From positions 558,001 to 622,000 of the forward strand of contig NW_026516220.1 of NCBI RefSeq assembly GCF_025602895.1: a DNA stretch of 64,000 nucleotides, in the 5' to 3' direction. This document shows positions 1-10,733 of this stretch, piece after piece. The position numbers and the translations under genes are program-made. The stretch is from Polychytrium aggregatum (taxonomy: Eukaryota; Chytridiomycota; Chytridiomycetes; Polychytriales). The notes beneath the pieces were generated by a model. The model was given only the letters and a program-made list of their open reading frames with translations, had not been told where the DNA came from and did not search any database. Positions within the stretch are counted from its first letter, which is position 1. Each line of letters opens with the position of its first letter.

Positions 1-1
1 T

Positions 2-3000
2 GTGCATCTCACACTTCCTGGCTCTGTATCATCGCCGCACAGAAAAGTCGTCAATTTTGCCTTGGGATGGTCTGCTGCCATCCGCAACGCCATCGCGGAG
101 AGGTGAGTGTCGGCGTCGGGTTGGGGAGCGGGAATCGATCGACAGTCCAGACTCGTGTTCATCGACAGAGTGGTCCAGTCGAGTTGGGAAGCCATCAAAC
201 AGAGACTGATTGCCATGCACTGTCGCCGCTCACTCACCCACTCACTCACTCACTCACTCACTCACTCACTCACTCACTCACTCACTCACTCACTCACTCA
301 CTCACTCACTCACTCACTCACTCACTCACTCACTCACTCACTCACTCACTCACTCACTCACATACCATCCCACCACCATCAACTCCCAGCCTCAACATCA
401 AGTTCATCCTCTATTCCAAAGTGCGACCTGGGCCCATCGCCGGCGTCACGGCCCACTCCGTCGAGTCCTTCCCTGTCCTCGACGCTGCGTCCATTCCGGC
501 TCCATCCATGGACTTGTTCGGCCCTCTGCCTGAGTTGGCGATGGTTGTTTGTACCTCTGGAACGACGGGTGAGTCTCTGTCGTGCTTGAGTGGAAGATGG
601 CCATGAAACCGACCTCGGTGTTTTTGAGGCATCTGGGACAAACAGCAGGGTACTCATCTTCACTCTACGATCATATGCATATCAAACTGTGACCCGCAAC
701 AAGGCATACCCAAAATGTGAGTATTCCAGTGTTTTATGTGTGGACAGCCCGTTCTCGCTTCCCTGTGTACCAGCTTCGTGCTAACGATACCGATCCACTC
801 CTCGCAGTATCAACATACCCCATCGTCTGGGTGCCTCTGCCGTCGGTTCGTGGAACTACCAATCCCGTGCCATTTTGCAGTCGCCATCGTTCATGGCCAC
901 GGTCATCCAGATTCTCGCCTTTGGCACGTACAATGGCTCCCTGTGGTTCCCCAAGTCGTCGCCCAGTATCATCGACAAGGCCAACGAGATTGTCAGAATG
1001 CTGGATGCTGGATGCTCCACCGTGACGCTGGTACGACTCGTTGTGGTATCTCTTGATGGACTCTGGGAGAGGAAGAGGGGGCGAATGTAATCCTGACGAG
1101 AAACTCGCTTTCATCTACAGTCGCCTTCCTTCATGAAAGCCATGATTCAGTATGCCCTGTCCAAGAACAAAGATGCATGTTGGCTGCAGGTCACCCTTGT
1201 TGCCCTTTCCGGTGAGATGGTTCCCGCTGACTTGGTTGCCCAGACCCGCAAGATCTTCCCCGCAGCTGTCTCGTTGAACATTTACGGCTCGAGCGAGGTA
1301 AGCGCCGGAATCGCTTGACGGCTTCCTTCTGGGCCTAAAACACCTGCACATGCGTGTGGACTCGTCAACAAACCCCCCCCCAAAATCTGGAGAAAACAAA
1401 GCAACCACATATCAGGACGCTAATGAACACTCGATTGATGAACACCACCGACCAGAGCGGCACGATCTCGGCAATCGCTCGATCTGAGATTCCTCCTGGA
1501 CTCCCGGCTCCTCGCACCCTTGTTTACACCATGAACAAGCCCGGAGTCCGATGTACGGTTGTGGACGAAAACGGCGACGAGATCACCACGCCGTACCCGC
1601 GACGAGGAATCCTGTGCTATGTCATCAGCAAGGACGATCCGCTCGCCAAGCACCCCAACTTTGTGTATGCCCCGCGCGGCAACAAGCTTGCGTCGTTCGG
1701 ACACTTCCCCGACGGCTCTCCTCGAGTCTGCACCATGGACGAGGCCGAGCTGCTGAACAGCAGCAACCAGTTTACCATCTTTGGCAGGTACGGCCAGTCG
1801 GGGTGTGGTGTGGTGTGGTGTGGTGTGGTGTGGTGTGGTGTGGTGTGGTGTGGTGTGGTGTGGTGTGGTGTGGTGTGGTGTGGTGTGGTGTGGTGTGGTG
1901 TGGTGTGGTGTGGTGTGGTGTGGTGTGGTGTGGTGTGGTGTGGTGTGGTGTGGTGTGGTGTGGTGTGGTGTGGTGTGTGCGAGGCGTTGACATGTCCTGT
2001 GCCCTCTGTCTCGAGCTGTCAATCTCACTCTCGCCTCTTGCACTGCACCCTGCACGGTCCAAATGCACAACCACCCCCATCGCCCCATCGCCCCATCGCC
2101 CCATCGCCCCATCGCCCGCCTCAGAACCGGCCGCAAGGTCAAGATCAACGGCGTCTACGCCGACCTCGAGGTCCTCGAGAACCTGCTGCTCACCCACCTC
2201 GACAAGGCCATCAAAGAGTGCTGCATCGTCCAGACCTCGGACGAAAAGATTGTGCTGCTGTACGTGCCTGTCCGCCGCTCGGCATCGGGCCCCGAGTTCG
2301 ACTCGCGCCAGATCCTCGACATGGCCCAGCGGATCTTTGCCCTCGAGAACATTGTCAGCATCCCGATCAACAACTGCCTGGACCTGTACGAGATGCCGCT
2401 CAACGACTCGGCCAAGCGCGACCTCAAGCGGCTCAAGCGCATCGCCGAGCAGGCCGACTACTACGGCCTCGCCATCACATACCCGCCGATCCCGGCCAAC
2501 GACTCGTCCGAGTCGCGCATCGCCATCAAGGTGTCGGCCCTCGGCGCCGAGATCCTCGAGATCGAGGCCTTCAACGGCCGCAACTACTACATCTCGGGTG
2601 CGGGCTTCAACTCGCTGTCGGTCGTGCAGCTGTCGATTGCGCTGCGGGCCGAGTTTGACATTGAGATCTCGCCGCTGATCCTGCTGTCGCACGGCATGAA
2701 CCCCGTGGGCGTGGCCCGGATCATCACCGAGCACCGGCTCAAGCGGCCGTTCGACCCGCCCGTCGTCAACCTGGCCGAGGAGGCCGCCAAGCTCGACGAC
2801 CCGACGGTGACGGCCGAGGGCCTGGCGCCGTTCGAGTTCCAGGCGGCGCCGCGGTCGGTGCTGCTGACGGGCGCAACGGGATTCCTCGGATCGTTCCTGC
2901 TGTTCGAGCTGGCCAACCAGTTCCCGTCGGCCACGATCGTGTGCCTGGTGCGAGCGGCCAGCGACGAGGAGGCGCTCAAGCGACTGAAGGACGCTGTGCA

Positions 3001-4480
3001 CGACCGGGTGCTCGGCGCCCGACAGCAGCTCGGCAACGACCGATACCGCATCTGGGACCGGGTCCGAGTCTGCAGCGGCGACCTCGGACGCTCTCGCTGG
3101 GGCCTCAGCGACGAGGCCTGGGATCAACTGGCGCGCGACACTGATGTGATTGTGCACAACGGCAGCGAGGTGCACTGGATGTACTCGTACGAGCGGCTCC
3201 GCAACACCAACGTCCTCGGCACGGCGACGGCCCTCAAGCTGGCCACGACGCACCATCTCAAGCCGGTGCACTATGTGTCGACGGTCGGGGCGATCCCGCT
3301 GCAAGCATATCGTGGCGAGCGGCTCAAGGAGCGGATCTACGAGGAGTGGACGGTCTCTGGCGGCTACGGCCAGACCAAGTGGGTCGCCGAGCAGCTGATC
3401 GACAAGGCGCACGCCCGCGGAGTGCCGGCGACGATCCTGCGTCCGACAGTGATCATTGGCGACAGCATCTTTGGAGGTGAGTGAGCGCGGGTGGGTGAGT
3501 GACTTGGTCATGGAATGGTCATGGCTTGGTCATGAAATGGTCATGAAATGGTATTGGCAGTGCTGCGACTTGGTATTGGCAGTGCCGTGGAATGATCGCA
3601 GCGAGACAGCAACTCGGCCACGGCGATGCCCTGTCTCGACCTGGATGAGCGACGGTGATTTCGGTGCCCAACACTCACTCCCTCGCACTCCATCCACACT
3701 CACTCCCTCACACTCCATCCGCACTCCCACGCCGCCGATCCGCAGTCTCCAACACCGATGACTACATCTGGCGCTACGTCCGCGGATGCATCCAGGTCGG
3801 GGCCAACCCGTCCCACGCCAGCCATGTGCACATGAACCTGTGTCCTGTCGACTATGTGGCCAAAGCCATTGCGACGGTGGCGGCCTCGAAGGAGGCCCTC
3901 GACCTGTTTGTCTTCCACCTCGACGACATCAGCAAGTGAGTATCCGGCCAGGGTGCGAGTGCGGGTATGGGCTGGGACACTGTGCATCGGTCTGTTCCTG
4001 TGCATCGATTTGCTCTGGTTGTCCACTGGCCACTTGGTTGGTACTTGGTTGGTACTTGGCTGGTACTTGTGCACTCTCAGTGATTGTGATGCTCACTACC
4101 AACACCACATCACCACATCGCCACCACGCAGCTTTGCGGAGCACGATCTCTTTGACCTCGTGCAGAAGCTCGGCTGGAAGCTCTTCTTCCAGACGCGCGA
4201 CCAGTTCCGCAACCAGATCGTCCAGCTCAACAACCCAAAGACCAACGTGCTCTATCCGCTGATGGACTTTATCACCAGCATGTCCTTCGACCTCGACAAC
4301 GAGCACTTCCACACGCTTGTCCCGCAGGCGGCCCCGGACCCGACCAAGGTGGTGACAAAGTGCCTCGAGTATCTCGCGCTTGTGGGATACCTGCCCGAGC
4401 CCGAGGGCGGGCTGCCGACCCGCACCCGCAGCATCGAGTATCCCGAGATGGAGGCCTTTGGCCGCACCGACCGCGCCTGA
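2..4480 (+). CDS. NRPS-like adenylation-carrier-reductase protein (5' partial)
   Basis: The protein activates a carboxylic acid as AMP ester, loads it on a carrier Ser and releases it by NAD(P)H reduction; the substrate is unknown. Exons read as 2(or 43)-102, 390-568, 704-716, 808-1030, 1121-1297, 1456-1787, 2125-3476, 3746-3935 and 4132-4480, giving about 971 in-frame residues with the start outside the window. The adenylation core motif TSGTTGIPK is split over three exons, one of only 13 nt. Motif A8 appears as FGRTGRKVKING, spliced across the GGTGT intron. The carrier site is GFNSL. The reductase domain opens with LLTGATGFLGSFL and keeps the short-chain-reductase Tyr/Lys pair in GGYGQTKW. 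This A-T-R order is known from Lys2-type aminoadipate reductases and fungal NRPS-like or carboxylic acid reductases. The short C-terminal part favours an NRPS-like reductase over Lys2, but Lys2 is not excluded. Confidence 0.88.
241..362 (+). repeat. (CTCA)n microsatellite in intron 1 of the reductase gene
   Basis: About 30 uninterrupted copies of the tetramer CTCA lie in the intron 103-389 and end 27 nt before the inferred 3' splice site at 389. The unit matches the loose branch-point pattern YTNAY. Confidence 0.97.
1801..1977 (+). repeat. (GGTGT)n pentanucleotide array in an intron
   Basis: About 35 perfect copies of GGTGT fill more than half of the intron 1788-2124. The array is G-rich on the coding strand and C/A-rich on the other. 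It is followed by a CCCCATCG octamer run at about 2075-2117 just before the acceptor. Open reading frames through it on both strands (VVWCG and TTPHH repeats) are artefacts. Confidence 0.97.
2075..2117 (+). repeat. CCCCATCG octamer run
   Basis: Roughly five tandem copies of an 8-nt unit sit next to the 3' splice site at 2124 in the same intron as the GGTGT array. Confidence 0.85.
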
Positions 4481-4787
4481 GCGACTTTGCGGCTGTGCCG
4501 GGCGATGGTTGTTGTCAGTTTACATATGCTGTGACCAGCTCATCGACTCTTGTGTCCAAGTATTGCCTCGAGTTTCAGGCTTCTCTTCTCCGCGAATGTA
4601 TGCTTTCGTGCCTTTAGCTTCATTCTGTCCGTTGTTTGTGTTTTCTTCCTCGCTCTATGATGTTTGCCGCTGTGCCTCTTTGAAGTTTGGTCGAGTTGTG
4701 CGTACGGAAATATATCGAGTTGGCCACCCTGCTTCACAGCTCCCCGATTCCGGTTGCGGCTCTGAAAGTGCGCCACATCTGATTGCC

Positions 4788-7469
4788 ATGGCTGATTGGG
4801 CCTTGCCGAGTTCCATCGATCCCTTCCCTGTTGATCCGCTCCTCAGATCCATCTTCGATCGTTGGGGCGCCTGTCTCCGCCGCTGCTCTTCCTGCCTCGA
4901 GACATACTGGGTCCTATGCTGTCTTCAGTCGATTCCTTTGACTCTGTCGTTTTCCTGCCACCCGCCACCGCAACGCCGCATTCTCTCTCCAAGACATGAG
5001 CGCACATATCGACGTGAATCCAGGCAAGCAACCCGCTTCCGTCTCTTGCTGCCGCTATCTCGGACGAGCGACCTTCACGCTGAACTGACGAGTCTGGTTC
5101 CTAACCCAGCGCTGCCCTCCGGGGCTGAAGCGATTGATCTGGAAATGCTGCTTCAGTCAGGGGCCAGAGACTCTCTTGTCCAGCAACGTGAGCACGCCCT
5201 TCGTGTTCGAATCGACCTCGAGGAGCGCATCGCAGGTCTCTCTTGTCGGCTCTCTCAGGTTGTTTGGTATTTGAAAACCATCGAGGGCAAACTGGGTCTC
5301 TGCCAAGACGATGAAAGATCTCCGGATCCTTGCATCGCCTCGCCTCGGCCCCTAAAGCGTCGGCATGTTGGTGGCGAGCCAGCACATTCCCCACCAGCCT
5401 CGAATCATAATACCGGCGACAGACACTCTGAAGCCCGTGTGCTGCTTCCGCTGCCTCTGTCTGTCGGCTGCCATCGCACTCCTGCCCTCGACATGAAGCC
5501 TCCAGCTGTCTTTCGCATCTCGGGAGGCAAGGTGCGCATGTTGGAGGCGAATCCGCTTGCGTCACTCCCTCCAGAAACCAAGCCAGCCGCCGACTCCTCA
5601 TCGAAGAAACTGCCGCAATCGTCGGTAGAAGCATATCCCGCAGATCCGACTGACAGCTCAATTTCCTCACAATCAAACGCTTCCTCTGAGCAGCCGTACC
5701 GACCCCACAACGCTCGGATGCTGGCTCTGCTGTCGGCGCATTCCATGGACTGCTCGAGCAGTTGTGTATCCGACGTCGACTCGAACAGCTCGATTGCAGG
5801 CACAAACGCTTCAGACCGATCGTTGATATCGTCCGTCGACCAATTTGAGCGGTATTCGGATCAAGTCCCTCCTCCCGAGGCAATCAAAGCACCTTCCCCA
5901 TCGGATCGAGCGCCGGATCATGCTGTCGCCCCGAGCGATAGACCCAACTCATCGGACAGCAACCCCCGTGTCCGTGGTGGCAAAATCGTCCCTGGTGAGC
6001 CGCAAAGGATGTCGCCCAAGCCAACCCAGCCACCTGGCGGCCTCGATCTGGATACCCAGTCTCATCATCCCCCTATCGCCGCTCGCCATGCACTGGATAC
6101 GATCGTGCGCGAGGACGAGGACGAGCTGACGTTTGAGTCGCAGCCCATCACCATCCCGCCGCAAAGGCCCTCTGGAGTCGATCCAGATGGGGGCCAGGTC
6201 TGCCAATCCAGTGCCCCGGTGAGCTCGAGTCAAGTTGGCGATACCACAACCACGATTGTCGACCATCGAGCTGACGATCTCGAAGAGGGCGAGCTTGAAT
6301 GCGACGGCAGCAGTGACGTCGCTGCGGGCGCTGCTTCTTGTCAGGATACCAAGTCGGCACCGAATCGGGAGCGGTTGCAGTCGATAGCCAAGCCGGAGGC
6401 GAGCCCGGCGGCTCCAAGAACTCGACGGCAAAGCCAGATTCCAAGCAAGGACCTGCCCAAGAGTCCGTCGAAAGCCTCAAACAAGGGTCATCAGCAAGCT
6501 GTCAAAAGTCCCCATCATCCAAATTTGCCTGGAGGCAAGAAAGGAGACACGACCCGCATGTCACTGCGATCGCATGCCGGCCGCCCTTCAACTCCAGCTC
6601 GGTCGAGCAAAGCCAGTCCTGCAGAGTCACCCATGCCGACCAAAGAAAGCGCACTGGAACTGCAGCCTCAAATGCAGCTGGCCGTCAAGCGACGCTCAAA
6701 GCGCTCGTCTGCTGCCGCCACCGCTAACACGATCCAGGTGGATGCGATGGCAGGCACATCGTCTGCATCGTCTGCATCGTCACAGCTGACTGAGGCGAGG
6801 ACTACTTCTTCATCTGCATCAAAGTTGTCTCCGGCAACAAGCACACTGAATCAAAATGCGCCGGATCAGACCGGGTTGCGAAGCGGCTCTTTATTGACGG
6901 CAGTCCCATCTGCATCGGGATCAGCGAACATGCCTTCCGTCCCGTCCACGCAGCCGCCAGGAACCCGGGCTGAAAAACAGAGACCTGGTGGTGTCAGCGA
7001 GCCTGATTTGAGTCGCAGCAACCATCCACCCCTGAATCTATCATCCTTGCTGGACCCTCAGATAATCCAGCGCGCGCAAATGATCCAGAGTCTGTTCCAA
7101 CGATCGCCACAAAGCCTGCCATCTCAGTTTAGCTCACCGTCACTACCATCAACCATGCCATATGGGTCGCCTCACGGACACACTCCCGCTCAGCCCGCCA
7201 GTGCCATTCACAATCCTTTGATGTCTCAAACGATGGCACCTTGGTCAGGAAATCCCGCAGACACTGCCGCTCCGGCTGCCAGCGCCTTTGGTAGCCCTCA
7301 GACCTATGCGCCGAGCCTGTATTCCTTCCCGGTATTTCAGAGCCAGGTGCTACCGGGTAATTTCAGCTATCCTGGCCAAGGGGTAGATATTCATCGACAT
7401 GGACTTTCGCCCTCGGTACCACACTTCCCATACTATGGTCCTGGTGCTGGCCCGTGGTTTGGCCAGTAG
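4788..7469 (+). CDS. Large disordered protein of unknown function
   Basis: One frame stays open for about 3 kb and ends at TAG 7467-7469. ATG 4788 (context GCCATGG) gives 893 aa. The frame is also open upstream with an ATG at 4596, and a spliced start near 4996 is possible. The 307 bp from the previous stop at 4480 to 4788 would be 3' UTR plus promoter or leader; I see no separate gene there. The only ordered part seems to be a helical segment encoded near 5140-5310, with heptad-like Leu/Arg/Glu spacing (LVQQREHALRVRIDLEER). The rest is rich in Ser, Pro, Gln and Ala with many basic SP and RR sites. The C-terminal 150 residues are Pro/Tyr/Gln/Gly-rich, as in low-complexity transcription or RNA-binding regulators. 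No family is recognised, so a nuclear regulatory role is only a guess. Confidence 0.7.
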   Translation: MADWALPSSIDPFPVDPLLRSIFDRWGACLRRCSSCLETYWVLCCLQSIPLTLSFSCHPPPQRRILSPRHERTYRRESRQATRFRLLLPLSRTSDLHAELTSLVPNPALPSGAEAIDLEMLLQSGARDSLVQQREHALRVRIDLEERIAGLSCRLSQVVWYLKTIEGKLGLCQDDERSPDPCIASPRPLKRRHVGGEPAHSPPASNHNTGDRHSEARVLLPLPLSVGCHRTPALDMKPPAVFRISGGKVRMLEANPLASLPPETKPAADSSSKKLPQSSVEAYPADPTDSSISSQSNASSEQPYRPHNARMLALLSAHSMDCSSSCVSDVDSNSSIAGTNASDRSLISSVDQFERYSDQVPPPEAIKAPSPSDRAPDHAVAPSDRPNSSDSNPRVRGGKIVPGEPQRMSPKPTQPPGGLDLDTQSHHPPIAARHALDTIVREDEDELTFESQPITIPPQRPSGVDPDGGQVCQSSAPVSSSQVGDTTTTIVDHRADDLEEGELECDGSSDVAAGAASCQDTKSAPNRERLQSIAKPEASPAAPRTRRQSQIPSKDLPKSPSKASNKGHQQAVKSPHHPNLPGGKKGDTTRMSLRSHAGRPSTPARSSKASPAESPMPTKESALELQPQMQLAVKRRSKRSSAAATANTIQVDAMAGTSSASSASSQLTEARTTSSSASKLSPATSTLNQNAPDQTGLRSGSLLTAVPSASGSANMPSVPSTQPPGTRAEKQRPGGVSEPDLSRSNHPPLNLSSLLDPQIIQRAQMIQSLFQRSPQSLPSQFSSPSLPSTMPYGSPHGHTPAQPASAIHNPLMSQTMAPWSGNPADTAAPAASAFGSPQTYAPSLYSFPVFQSQVLPGNFSYPGQGVDIHRHGLSPSVPHFPYYGPGAGPWFGQ

Positions 7470-7860
7470 CTGGAGCCTATATATGGCGCCATTCTTCCAC
7501 GGGGCGATGCATTGTGCTTCCCCACAGAAATACATGCATGGCATATACATCACGCTCGGAACGAAACAGAACAGCATCCATTTCCCGAATACACCCCGGT
7601 CAATCTCCTGTAACTATGATCGACTGACACTGATGCTGTGATGCAGGAGTGTGGTGCATGCATTCGACCATCCGGAGTGCATCCGTGGATCCTCGATATC
7701 AAGGGAGTCGGATGACTCGAGTCGCTTGGCTTCCAGGCACTGTGAGCACACTCTATGGTCATGATAGCGGCGAGCAAATGTGTATTCAGGGCCCAGAGCA
7801 AAAACTACGGTTCTGCCTCAAACAGGGCGCCCCGTTTCGCTTTGGGTACGCTGTAAGTGC
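7470..7860. other. Tail-to-tail intergenic region
   Basis: These 391 bp separate the convergent stops of the disordered-protein gene and the RCC1-like gene. They should hold both 3' ends. No conserved ORF or RNA gene was seen. Confidence 0.6.
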
Positions 7861-10475
7861 TTAGATTACCCTGTAATAGACCATGGTGTAGCCTGGCCCA
7901 CAAACGATTTCCTGGCGCACATTCCGCACATTGCGCTTTCCATCAACTTTGACTGAGCCCAATGGAGCCAACTGAAGGCGGCCCAAAGGCTCCGCATCCT
8001 TGTCGACAGCAACCTCGTGGAGCTTGCCGTAGTGGATGGGCTTGATCCACATTGGCGTTGGGGCATGGCCTTGTTTGCCGTCAATGCGCCGCAGCTGGTT
8101 CCAGTTATTGGCGCCCCACATAAGAACGTCGCGGCCAATGTCGGAGGTGTCGCTGGCGGTGCCCAAGACGGCGGCGTTGTGATCTCCACCACAGGCAATC
8201 TGAATCACACGAATGGGCTTGACGCACTGGTCCTTCTCAGAGTACTCCTTGAGATCGGAGAGCGCTCGGACAAGCACAGGGTAGAGTGAGACATGATTCA
8301 AGTTGCCGTTGCCAAGTTGACCAAGCTGGCCTGATCGTTGTGGGACAGGACACGGATCAACGGTCGAGTATAAACGGGGGGGGGCGAGAGCGATATTAGT
8401 TCTAATATCAGGGATATTCACGGACAGTGAACGAGGTAGGCTTGAGTCGTGTGTTCCCGCCTCGGTAAGTGGCGAACCAACGCATCAAACGCACTTCTAA
8501 GGATGCAGCCACTCTGGAGAGCACTACACCATCGCAGATATCTCAACGCCGACAGATTGCTTGTGGGACAAGAAACAGCAGTTACCTATGCCGCACACCA
8601 TAACTTCCGACGACTCTGCCCGATCCACTACAAACACGCTTGACTGGCCAGCGGCGGCAACCTGGGTGCATTCAGCATCCAGAGGCTTAGCAGACGTGCG
8701 GGGCCCACGGTTCCAAATGGTTTCGATCTGGATAGGCTTCTCGACCTTGTCCTGCAGGGGGCCAGTTCCGAGTTGCTGACAGGGAAAGACACGAGACAAT
8801 GTGCGTCAGCGCACCATTTAGATTATCCAGCTCCAGGAAACAGGGTACAGCTTGGTGGAAATGCATTCACTCGGTCGAGACACGGATGCAGTGGCTGGAG
8901 ATGGGCACATACCCCGGACGAATTGGATCCGAATCCAAAGACTCGACCGTCTCGGCTCCTCAAGAGCGTGTGCTCGGCCCCACAAGCGGCCTGAACAAAC
9001 TCTATCCCTGCGAGCGACTCAACCTTGGAGAAGACAGTGCAGCTGTCAGGTCGAAATGGCGAAGCATTGGTGCCTGAGGGGGCAAAGTTGGACGGCAGGA
9101 AGGTGTGGTTGAGGCCGAGCTGGCCCTTGGAGTTTCCGTATTGGTTTGTCGGCAGTACGAAGGCCTGGCCTCGCGATGAGATGGCGACGAGGTGGTTTTC
9201 ACCAGCAGCAATCGTCACGACTCTATAAAACGCAGATCCAGATCAGGTGAGTGAGATGCTGGCTGCGTGTTTGATCCAGCGGAGCTCGAGCACACAGAAA
9301 ATATGAAAGCGATTTGATGGCCCAACGGCAACTAGGGCGCTTACTTGTCCGAGATGCCGTTAGGAAGATTAACGGGCGTGCAACTCTGCTGCTGGCCGCC
9401 AAGCCAGCTCCAAAGCGACGGCGAAGCCTGGCTGGAAGCGCTGTCTTTCTGAGCTTGTCTGCGTGCGCTGACGGCATAGACCTGGCCAGACTTGGAAAGC
9501 GCATAAACGACGTTCGAGCTGCATGCCACTTGGACCAGATTCTTGCCCTTCAGAGTAATCTCGGGAGCCAGATCGGTCTCGGAGAGCGCACCGGGGTCGC
9601 TGCGGTTGCCTCTGGAAAGGTCCTGGCCATGATATCCGTCTCCCCACTGGAGCAGGTTGCCGTACTCATCAATCGCGGCTGCAAATGGGATGGCAGTGTG
9701 TTAGATGTTTCTGGGATGCCATATCTGCAAGGCATGACCTCGGACCGATCGAGCAGCGGCCCACACCGCAACCCAGGACGTCCCACGATATCGATTCTGC
9801 CTGCGCGTACCTGCATGCTTCTCGGTGACAGCCAGATGTCGCAGCACCTTTCCTTCAAAGGCCTGCAAGGTGTTCGGTCGGCGCCGTAGCACACCAGCAG
9901 AACAGAATCGCATAGAAGACTTAGTGGTCCAGCCGAGAATGAGGCCAGGTGCATAGTCGTATGCTCAATGCGTAGTGGGCGTGACGACTCGTTGATACCT
10001 TCAGAGCTGCTGGAACCTTCAAAACCGCCTGGTCCGATTCGGGAGCAACGATGCCAAAGTTGTTGTTTCCCCAGACGTAGACACCTGGATACTGTCGGCT
10101 CTCGGCAATACTGTGCCACTGATCCATCGAGACAGTTGAGGATTCCAGCAGCGCTGCCGAGGGCTGCTCCGCCTCCTCGTCGTTGCGGATGGCATAGAAG
10201 CAGGTCAAGCCCACGGCAGCGGCGCCAATCGCAAAGCTCAGCAGTCGATCCCTCGTGGAGTATTTTGGGAAGAACGGATGGGGGCTGGTGTAGTTTTTGG
10301 GATTAGGCGTCTCGCCGATGACTGGCTTGCGCACGGCTGCGGGATCAGGGCGATGGCTTGCGGCTTTGTCGGTTTCGGCGCTGAAGCAGCGGGATGCGAG
10401 CGATACGGGCGAGCGGCGCCTGGCGATCCGCCCCGAGAGCCGCACAGCAGGGTGGTTCAGTAGAGCCGAATTCAT
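7861..10475 (-). CDS. FMP25: RCC1-repeat mitochondrial inner-membrane protein (FMP25/RCC1L-like)
   Basis: Exons on the minus strand are 10475-9999, 9919-9811, 9678-9345, 9222-8913, 8775-8586 and 8330-7861, giving 629 aa in frame with stop TAA. Residues 1-35 are Arg/Ser/Ala-rich without acids until about 34, as in a mitochondrial presequence. A single membrane segment lies near residues 78-96. From about residue 128 RCC1 beta-propeller blades follow, with signatures such as GVYVWGNNNFG, LLQWGDGY, GAEHTLLRSRDGRVFGFGSN and CGGDHNAAVLG. Presequence, one TM and an RCC1 propeller is the layout of yeast Fmp25 (complex III assembly) and resembles animal RCC1L, a mitoribosome factor. The position of the TM segment favours the Fmp25 type. 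The start lies 258 bp from that of the divergent syntaxin gene, so the two may share a promoter. Confidence 0.82.
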
Positions 10476-10601
10476 GCTCGATGGCTTTGGGGGATGGCGA
10501 TCTGAGGGGACGGCGACGGTTTGTTGGCCAAACGATCAAGTGCAGACCGAACGATCCATGTTTTGTTGGAGATCAATCGGCGCGGGCTGGCTGCGCGTGA
10601 C

Positions 10602-10651
10602 AGAGAGAGAGGGAGAGAGAGGGAGAGAGAGGGAGAGAGAGAGGGAGAGAA
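10602..10651 (+). repeat. GGGAGAGAGA decamer array in a divergent promoter
   Basis: About five copies of a purine-only 10-nt unit lie in the 258-bp region (10476-10733) between the RCC1-like gene and the syntaxin gene. The array could be promoter or 5' UTR. Polypurine tracts of this kind often exclude nucleosomes, but that role is inference here. Confidence 0.85.
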
Positions 10652-10733
10652 GATTCTCGGTCCGCTCATGTCCTCGGCGAGAGCACAGGGGGATGTCTTG
10701 CTCCGTCTCTCATTCGATCGTGTCTTCATCAGG

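Noticed and set aside
228-362. CRISPR-like or satellite array
   Set aside because: Units are 4 nt without spacers; it is a simple microsatellite, as are the other arrays in the window.
67-606. THSLTHSL repeat protein
   Set aside because: Translation of the (CTCA)n intron; the flanking exon frames join across it.
1420-3511. Long frames with TTPHH or VVWCG repeats on both strands
   Set aside because: They are the GGTGT microsatellite read in multiple frames, inside an intron that splices out in frame.
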